DNA of 64,000 bases from Taxillus chinensis. Its lineage: Eukaryota > Streptophyta > Magnoliopsida > Santalales > Loranthaceae. The DNA is taken from assembly GCA_023512835.1 (NCBI GenBank), contig CM042088.1, positions 42,920,771-42,984,770 on the forward strand, in the 5' to 3' direction. Each line of letters begins with the position of its first letter. Position 1 is the stretch's first letter. Below, in pieces: positions 56,673 to 64,000 of the stretch. The notes below the pieces were generated by a model. The model did no database searches, was not told where the DNA came from, and saw only the letters and a program-made list of their open reading frames with translations. The position numbers and the translations under genes are program-made.

Positions 56673-56770
56673 TATAGCAATTTTCTTTTCACATGAGACG
56701 AGGGATCGAACTCTAGCTGCTTTTCATATGTAGAAGATATTGAAATGACACTACTTTATTTTAATGTTAC
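56400..56770 (+). repeat. Degenerate third copy of the snoRNA locus
   Basis: Blocks of the other copies survive in the same order: CAGTCTGAGCTAGCTTCTCA (compare ATGTCTGAGCTTCTCA), TTGGCCTATTTGATCATTAT, then ATGATTATAGCAATTTTCTT and CACATGAGACGAGGG. The C box and the snoRNA interior are gone, and an (AT)n tract (56640-56668) replaces the hairpin. It lies about 440 bp from the 3' end of the PP2-B gene, a spacing similar to that at the 25 kb copy. Confidence 0.45.
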
Positions 56771-57157
56771 CCGTCGTTTTCCAAGTTGACTTGGTTTGAC
56801 TTACTGTAATTTTAGCAGTGTAATTAGCTATATATGTTTGTGCTTGCCTTCTTTTTGGTTTTGATAATTAATTTTTTTTTAAAAGTCTATTTAAAAAAAT
56901 CTAATAAATCATTTCACTTCTCAATTCAGACACCTTAATTTGAACTCTTCTATTCAAAAATTACAGAGCAAATCATTTAAAAATCTGTGTTCGACAACTC
57001 TTTATGGCCATCTCAATTCTCAATGCATGTAACAGCAGCCCAATATTTATGTATCTCAGAATGATGAAGGCTGAGTGAGTATAGGAGTCTTCCTGTGACA
57101 GGTGTGGAATGACACCTTAAATAAGTAGAGTTCCAGATACCTTCATGCTTTAGACTA

Positions 57158-57163
57158 TTTATT
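57158..57163 (-). promoter_or_regulatory. Candidate polyadenylation signal of the first PP2-B gene
   Basis: AATAAA on the minus strand, 49 nt after the stop codon. The paralogue at 62 kb has AATAAA at the same 49-nt distance, which supports its use. Confidence 0.45.
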
Positions 57164-57211
57164 CAGAATCATAACATACATAAAAATTAAAAACAAACAA
57201 AACATTAAAAA

Positions 57212-57799
57212 TTAAAAATCTGTCTCCGACAGCTTGGGCCTGATTTCAATTCCCTCAACTGTCAGCCCTCCCTTCAGATGAACGCCTTTGACTTCCTTGA
57301 GGCTCATTCTTACCTCTACATCACCTCCTCCGCTGTAGAACTCCCCTAGCTCTATCTCCACCCAACCGTCCTTCCTTTCACAGGGTGTTCTCTCCCTTCC
57401 CCTGATGTCCATCGTCGTGTTTCGTAGTGTTCTGTGCTTGTTGGCGGCAACAACCGCACGTTTTGGCTCTTGTTTATTACTGGCCTCTTGATGATGCCGC
57501 CGCAGATATACTGTCCCCTGTGATTCGTGGCTCCCCATTTCTAGTTTTGTTTCGGATGGCAGGATATCCAAGCCGTAGGAGCGTTTCTCGAACTGTACAA
57601 CCAGATAGGCTCCATACAGTGTGTTCCGTGACAGTACGCTAGTGTTTATTTTTCCCTGGATTTCTAGCCACCAAGTGGTTCTGAGTTCAGCCACTTCTGC
57701 AAATCTTTAAAATTTAAGAGAAAGGAGAGAGAAATCAAAATAATTAGAGTCTTAGTTATATATATATATATAAGGCCATTAAGAATTATATATTTGAAG

Positions 57800-57835
<36 letters not shown>

Positions 57836-58376
57836 ATTGCTTTAGGTACGTACAACAAAAGAAAGCCAGAGTTAGTAAGATACCTGGAATTATGGTGTGG
57901 CCTAAATGCCCAATAGAGGGGATAGCTGGCCCATTCAATGGAGAGTTCCCTTGCTCCCAAGATGTAACAAATTTTTGCTGTCGATCTATCCAATGCGAAC
58001 GCCTGTTTACATTAGAAACTGCATGATCCCAATATCTCCCCCGGGGGTACGAACGTATAGTAGAAACATGTTTGTTGGGCTTCTGGTTATTAATTAACAT
58101 GGCAAGTGTTTATCATATTTTTACCTTGGTGCCACCATCAATCAGAACTGTATCAGAAAGCTTGGTAAACAGCTCCTTCTTGGACGTGAACACAACAGGG
58201 GACGACGTTCTTGTCAGAATTTGCTGGTATCCCAGCGGCAGGAACCCCTCCCATAAGGCATCCAGGTCGGCCACCGACTGGACAGCAGTAGAAATGAGGG
58301 ACGCCCGACAGGCCTCCGGAGGCGAGAGAAGGGACAGTGTTTGGAAAATGCAGTCTTTAGGCAGAAGATCCAACAT
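57212..58376 (-). CDS. F-box protein PP2-B type (phloem protein 2-like lectin domain)
   Basis: Three exons, 58376-58125, 58002-57884 and 57704-57212, join in frame to 287 residues. The N-terminal F-box (residues 1-45: MLDLLPKDCIFQTLSLLSPP, ACRASLISTAVQ, DALWEGFLP) should bind SKP1 in an SCF ubiquitin ligase. The PP2 domain begins about residue 95 (CYILGARELSIEWA, then YPLYWAF), continues FAEVAELRTTWWLEIQGKI and YGAYLVVQF, and ends DGWVEIELGEFY, EVRMSLKEVKG and LTVEGIEIRPK. PP2 proteins are phloem/N-glycan-binding lectins; F-box members probably recruit glycosylated substrates for ubiquitination. The exon structure is identical to the paralogue at 62155-63558. The N-terminus is shorter than in that paralogue, starting directly at the F-box. 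Confidence 0.92.
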
Positions 58377-61300
58377 ACCGCTTAAGGTGATAAAGTGCAG
58401 AAGGAGAAGGCGTTGGTATTTGGTGGGTACAAAGACGACTGGCTACGTTAAGCTAATGCTTATGGGCATAACGAAAAAGACGACTATTTAGTATTTAGCG
58501 GATGTGTTCAGTATGACGACATAGGACATAGCCATATTGGTGAAATGTGGACACGATTTCGACATTCAATGTCGGAAAAGGAGAAGGACCGAATGGTGCG
58601 CTGTCACCGATAACGGGGGGAAAAACCAATAAAAAAAACGTGCCAGCCGCCAAGTATTTGCACAGACATATTTCGTGACCAATAAAACAAAATATCTTAT
58701 GTGTCAACTGACATATTAACAAATAATATAAAATAAAGATTGTGGTGGCGCATTGAGTTTGCTCAATGCTTAACGTGGGATGATCGATTTGATGCTTCAA
58801 TAGGGACTCGAACTTGACTTAATAAAAACTTCTATAAGATAAAGAACCCGAGGAGGATGGTGGAAGAGTAGGTGTAGGCCAAATAGTATTGGATACTTAT
58901 TTGTAAAACTAAAACAGGTAAAATCTTAATAAATAAACAGATGGTATGCGGAATATAATTGTTGGAAATTAGTGAAAACTGACACGTAATTTATTTTTTA
59001 TGTTATTTTAATTGTTTAAGAGTTAGTGGATGACTGTTAGTTTATTTAATTGTTTACGAGTTAGTGGGTGAAGTTAGTGGCTTTTATTTAGGGAGTAATC
59101 GATTGAGTGGATAATTGTGCAATGAAAAACGTATCGATTGAGATTTTTTAGAATGTTTGTTTTATATATATATATTTAAAGTTTGCAGTCTCTTTTATTT
59201 TTATATAGTGAATACAGTGAATGAAAAACGTTGTTTTAAAGTTACAGTTTCTTTCTTCTGATAGCACTATGTTTTTCTCTGTTTTGTTACATGTAATATG
59301 CATGCGATATATGCTGAGTGGATAATTGTGCAATGGAAATTTCGAAAGACACTTTAGTAGGCGTACGATTTCAAAATTTGATATTGCCATGGTTCACCGT
59401 ACGATAAAAGTTGAAAACAGGGCCATGCCATGCCATTGTATGTGTGTTGAAGGGAACACCCGAAATTGGGGGGGAAGGGATTTGTAGGTGGAGACACAAT
59501 CGTCTTGGAAGAAATCCAATGTAACTTTTTGGCCAAAGTGTTGGATATGATTTTCAGGTATAAAGACAGCCTAGGTAGGTGCGATCAGAAATTGGATGGT
59601 CTCATACGCATTTCGTCGAGCACCTTGTGTGCATCATGAAACGAATTGCTAGTTGGACAGCCTGGACCCGTTGTTCTTCTTGTTGGATTTCCGAAAACGA
59701 AATACCGGGTTGACGGGCAGACATGCACACGCAGACCCCATACCCGACAAACTTTTGTTATACAGAAGAAGAAGAAGAAGAAGAAGAAGAAGAAGAAGGA
59801 GGAGGACGAGCGATAGCAAACGAAGACGAATACAGAGGTGACTCGATGCTCTGCGTTCGAGGCATGCTCGAGATGCCACAAAACAAGCTCATTCTAAACT
59901 CGAGCAATTCGATTCTGTCTTGTTCGAACCTCATAGTTGAAGTTTCGTTTGATGCTTTCATGAGTTGTCATATGTATAAAAAAAAGATGACAATATGACT
60001 TATTTCAACATTCGTTGTTGTTTGTAGTGGTATTCATAATCTTAACATTCGTGTTTTGATAACATTGGGGTCAGGAGCGAATAATGGGCTCACTCCTATC
60101 ATTTAACATAGTCATCACCGGCATTAAGATTAAAGTGCAAAATGGATTGTTGGTTTGTGAATTAAGTGGATTGGAGTGGACTGGATTGGTTTACATTAGA
60201 TTTATTTTAATAATGGACCTAAATTGAGTATTTCATACAAATATGGACTATTCCATGGACCATTACATATCCCTCTCTTCGTCTTAAATTGCAAATCATG
60301 CAGAGTGCTCTCTCCATCTCTGTCTCTCCAATGGCCATGATGGCTTTCCCGTACCAATGCACTCCATGACTTGTCCTCCCTAAATTCACGGCCCAAAACC
60401 CTATGGCTAAAACCAAGCTCCATCGATCCCAAATCCCAACCTAATTAGCTTTGCAGGACCACATCTCTATTGCTGCAATTGGTTTCGACAACCAATTTCT
60501 ACCACCTCCAACCGTTAGGTATTGCCTCCCCGCGGATCAACCCTTCCTCTGTCGAGTCCTACTTTCTTGTGAGAATGTCTACAATGCAGCGGCATCTTGC
60601 TTGGACGTCCGCCATTACATGGCCGCCCTCAAGCGCCATGACAACGTGTCCTAGCGCAACCTCTTCGACTCTTGCATAGGCAAGACCACATCACCCTATG
60701 GCTCCGGTGGCTTAGGGACGTAAATGGACAATCGGTCCGCAAACTAACTCGCGATCGAAGCGAACTGAACTAGAAAAATTCTAATTTATTTCAGTTTAAA
60801 CAAATCAGTCCATTTATGATTCGTGCCAATTAAATTGGTGCGAATCAGTTTTTTTAAAAATATTTTTTAAAAAACTATCATCTATCTTACATAGTATATT
60901 AATACTTAAAGCTTAAACCTATTAATTTCAAAATTAAAGTTTATATATAAACTTTTAAATATGATTTTAAAATTAAATTTTTTAAAAAAAATTAACCAAA
61001 TTTAACTTATAATATTTCTTTTAAATAAATAAATAAATATAAACCGGTCCATAAACCGGACCGAATTAGTTAATTTTTAGTCCATTCAAAGTGCATTCCT
61101 AAATCATTCCATGACAGACCATATCTATCCGTTCTATATCCCTAAATAGTTTGTCATTTATTACTTTAATAATTCTTTATTAAATTAATGGTGATTACAA
61201 ATCAATAAATAAAATCTAACCATTCAATAATTTTTATTTTTATTTATCAATTTTAATTTATTATATTTTAAAATAAAAATCTGCATTTTAATTTAAAAAT

Positions 61301-62100
61301 ATTACGTAAATCCTGATATCCTAATATTACATAAATCATAATATCCTAATTTCAATTTAAAAAACCAATAATCCTCGTGCTCCAACCAAGCTCCCAACAC
61401 GTACAAATGGTCGTTCTTTCCAACCCTAGGCAGGTCAAATCCCCTCAAATTGATTCCCTCATCAGGGGGGTGGCAGCCGCGGCGGCGGCACGAAATTGTG
61501 AGATTGGCTCACAACTCTTCCCAACTAGCTTTAGACGTCACAAAAAGTGTACCGCTCCATTATTCTTTGGATAAAATCTAGTCAGAAAATTATTTTTGTA
61601 AAAATTAAATATTTATTTTTTTCCTATCATTAGTCATTAAATAATAAATTCAATATATATATATATATATATTGCTATACCACGAATTTGTGACGAATTT
61701 TTCACCGATAATATTTAACAGAATTTGAATAAAGTATGTATAAAACTAGAGAAAGAATTACAAAGATTCCTTCCGTATGGGTTAATGCAAAGCTAGTCTT
61801 ATCACATAGCTTCTTCCGTATGGGTTAATGTACAAAAGGAGGACGAATGAACTTGTAATCACCATCTGTTCCCTCAAATTTAAAACTAAAAGTATGCTAT
61901 ATATTCAAACCCTTTGAATATGCTAAAGGTCATCACAACCCAAAAAAAAAAAAAAAAAAACATTTCGTCTCCACCAAAGTCATCAAGGTAGCAGTTTTTT
62001 TTTTTCTTGTTTTAAAAGACCTAGTCAAGAATACATAAATAAATAAATAAAAGACAAGAAAAGAATCGAGATGCAGGCACTACCCTTATGAGCATTGGCA
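58377..62100. other. Intergenic region between the two PP2-B genes
   Basis: No intact gene was found. A (GAA)n tract (59764-59798) opens long Glu- or Arg-repeat frames that are artefacts. A more GC-rich piece at 60295-60700 gives LPADQPFLCRVLLSCENVYN and DVRHYMAALKRHDNVS before a stop; it looks like coding remains but the family is not recognised. The stretch 60740-61080 resembles 27000-27680 (dispersed repeat). An (AT)n tract is at 61654-61672 and a poly-A run at about 61940. Confidence 0.4.
60451..60720 (+). pseudogene. Possible unidentified gene remnant
   Basis: After a good acceptor-like TTTGCAG at 60451-60457, a frame reads AIGFDNQFLPPPTVRYCLPA, DQPFLCRVLLSCENVY and DVRHYMAALKRHDN, meets a stop, and continues RNLFDSCIGKTTSPYGSGG. 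Composition is coding-like and different from the flanks. No upstream or downstream exon fits, so it is likely a relic; the family is unknown. Confidence 0.25.
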
Positions 62101-62106
62101 TTTATT
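62101..62106 (-). promoter_or_regulatory. Candidate polyadenylation signal of the second PP2-B gene
   Basis: AATAAA on the minus strand 49 nt after the stop codon, at the same distance as in the paralogue at 57 kb. Confidence 0.45.
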
Positions 62107-62154
62107 TGCAGGCTTGAAGCTTATAGGGTGTTTTTTTTTTTTGTCCTTAAAAAT

Positions 62155-63558
62155 TCATATGGGTCTGACTTCAATGCCTTCAATGATAAGTCCTCCCTTC
62201 AACTGCTCCCCCTTCACCTCCCTCAACCCCATCTTCACCTCCTCATTTCCTCGTCCACTGAAAAACACTCCCAACTCCACCTCCACCCACCCATCACCCC
62301 TCGTCGCCGCCTGCCTTTCTTCTCCGCCGTCCGCCGCCGCAGCAGCCACCCTTGACCTTAGCATCGCCATCCGGTTTCCATAGACCACCCTCTCTAGCTC
62401 CATCCTCTTCTTTCTCTCCCCAGTTGCCAGAGAGACCGTGCCCGCCGATACCTCGATGCCCCCCACCTCGACCCACACCTCCGATGGTATCGCGTCGAGC
62501 CCGTACGCCCGCTGGGTGATCTTCATGACCAGGTATGCTCCATAGGTCGTGTCTGGAGTCAGCATTTGGGGTCGGATCCTCCCCTCTATTTCAAGCCAAC
62601 AGACGGTCCTTAGCTCGGCCACTTCTCCAAACCTGGGAATTAACAAAAACATCTCATTAATGAAATGATGATATGTTTGTTGGGTTTGAATTTTTTTAAA
62701 AAATACTAACACAAAATAATAATAATAATTAGGAGAAGTAATGGACCTTGAATCAGGTACGGATCTCCACGACCAGTACATTGGGTCGGCAGCCCAAGTG
62801 ATAGAAAGCTCCCTCGCTGATAATATGTAACATTTCTTCCCACTTCCTTTCTCTAACTTGAAGCTCTGCATATTATATATAATAAAGGCAAATAAAAAGT
62901 TAAAACAAGTATATATACATTATAATCAAAGTATACCAAACCACTGAGTATTAAAATTTGTAAACATGCAAATGAATTAACTTATATTGGCTACGTACCT
63001 CTAATTATATATATAAATAAATGGCTCTGTGTACCCATCAATCATTTGGTATTTAATATTCGTTTGCTTGTAGTGTACGTAGGTAAACATCAATCATTAA
63101 TTTGGTGTTGATGTATATATACATTTACTTTGACTTTTTTTTTAGCGTATTTCATTTTAGTGCACTAATTAATTAAGGTACGTACAAAACAATTAAATGT
63201 CAATCATGGTATTCGTTTATCTGGGTTAATATCATAGGTTTCCGTACGTATAGGTGTGTCTTAATCAAACGGTTATAAAATTTACCTTGTTCCCTCCATC
63301 TACGAGTGTGGGATTGCAAAGACCAAAATACAGGTCCTTCTTGGAAGAAAACATCATGGGATTGGGATGGACCGACCGCGACAGGATGTCCCTGTAATCG
63401 GACGGAAGAAACTGGTTCCAGACGGCGTCGGACTCGGAGGCCAACCGGAAAGTTGTAGACACGGCAGAGGACCGGCAGGCGTCCTGTGGAGATGTCAGAG
63501 ACATGATGGCTGAAATGCAGCCTTCAGGCAGCTCGGGGGCCGAGCCTTGCACATCCAT
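62155..63558 (-). CDS. F-box protein PP2-B type, second paralogue
   Basis: Three exons, 63558-63286, 62865-62747 and 62632-62155, join in frame to 289 residues. The start at MDVQGSAPELPEGC was chosen over upstream in-frame Met codons because the preceding sequence encodes low-complexity (YI)n from a TA/GA microsatellite leader. The F-box (about residues 8-53) has LPEGCISAIMSLTSPQDACR and DAVWNQFLPSDY. The PP2 domain starts at about residue 102 (CYILSARELSITWA, then DPMYWSWRSV), followed by EVAELRTVCWLEIEGRI, TYGAYLVMK, GDGWVEVELGVFF, EEVKMGLREVKG and LIIEGIEVRP. A middle loop is Ala/Arg-rich (SRVAAAAADGGEERQ) and GC-rich, unlike the paralogue at 57 kb. Same role expected: SCF adaptor with a lectin-like domain. 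Introns fall at identical positions in both genes, so they are tandem duplicates. Confidence 0.92.
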
Positions 63559-63639
63559 TAATGGTACGTATATACGTATCTGGGAGAGAGAAGGAAATAT
63601 AGGAAAATATTGGATAAAACAGCGTACCAACCAATAAGA

Positions 63640-63673
<34 letters not shown>

Positions 63674-64000
63674 CTTGATTGCTGTTTATATATATACATA
63701 TTATTGCAAGGGTGGGTGGGTGTGGTTTTTAGGTGTATCATGGACATGGGGGGAACCAAATATTATAATTTATAAAAAAGACGCGGCTGGTTCGTTGGGG
63801 CTTGGGGGGAGCCACCTTGGACCGAGAATAACCAGAAATTGACTATTGACTGTGATGGGGGGCTTCATTAGCCAGTGGTCGTAGGTGATGTGGCATCCAC
63901 GGGGACACGGTTGGGGCTAAGACTGGGTGTCCGCGCCAGCTGGTTTTATCTAATTAAGAACAACGTGGTAAATCACAAATTTACCATAAACTTGGCGTTA
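63559..64000 (-). promoter_or_regulatory. Upstream region of the second PP2-B gene
   Basis: The minus-strand leader carries a compound (TA)n(GA)n tract at about 63641-63674, read as (TC)n(TA)n before the gene, a frequent feature of plant 5' leaders. Beyond it, no gene is visible to the window end; composition becomes more GC-rich after 63780. Confidence 0.4.

Noticed and set aside
59649..59998. Frames of 62-98 codons with long Leu, Phe, Ser, Glu or Arg runs
   Set aside because: All are produced by translating a (GAA)n microsatellite.
1..64000. tRNA genes, rRNA, CRISPR arrays, prokaryotic operons, telomeric arrays
   Set aside because: No cloverleaf with A/B box pairs, no rRNA segment and no regularly spaced repeats with unique spacers were seen by eye. 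The only telomere-like motifs are isolated telo-boxes in promoters. A tRNAscan-SE run would be the decisive check for tRNAs.

Overview
The window is nuclear DNA of a flowering plant. Seven of the eight complete genes have GT-AG introns (the PPR gene is intronless), intergenic DNA is very AT-rich, and the families are plant-specific or plant-expanded: CRM-domain and PPR RNA-binding proteins, an ERD6-like sugar transporter, SWEET, a pectin methylesterase with pro-region, and F-box/PP2-B proteins. Small inverted-repeat transposons, a decayed Ty3/gypsy element and LINE scraps fill the spaces. The genus cannot be named from the sequence; a dicot or magnoliid is most likely. Exon joins were read by eye from splice sites and frame continuity.

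Layout. 0-2 kb: edge of an unidentified minus-strand reading frame with a premature stop, then AT-rich DNA. 2.4-6.3 kb (+): CRM-domain protein. 6.8-8 kb: decayed gypsy and LINE pieces. 10.9-14.6 kb (-): LRAT-domain protein with a 2.8 kb intron. 15.7-17 kb: two inverted-repeat elements. 18.5-22.3 kb (+): 18-exon ERD6-like sugar transporter, followed 238 bp later by an intronless PPR gene (22.5-24.1 kb). 25.2-26.2 kb: a broken PP2-B copy and, on the other strand, a probable box C/D snoRNA locus. 28.6-30.3 kb (-): SWEET of clade IV type. 32.4-43.4 kb (-): 18-exon RRP12-like ribosome-biogenesis gene whose introns carry several MITEs, with a 60-bp tandem repeat just upstream. 44.3-48.4 kb: MITE-rich DNA. 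48.5-51.2 kb (-): pectin methylesterase with an unusual Ala/Pro-rich tail of about 260 residues. 53.1-53.5 kb: a tandem interspersed repeat. 54.0-54.7 kb (+): second copy of the snoRNA locus. 57.2-58.4 kb and 62.2-63.6 kb (-): two intact F-box/PP2-B genes.

The genes are functionally independent and form no pathway cluster, although two encode sugar transporters and two are PP2-B paralogues. The most interesting signal is non-coding. A block of about 100 nt with C box, D box and terminal stem, preceded by a telo-box promoter segment, is almost identical at 25.9 kb (-) and 54.3 kb (+) while its surroundings have diverged. Each copy lies next to a PP2-B gene or relic in the same relative orientation, so the two loci are ends of an inverted segmental duplication.
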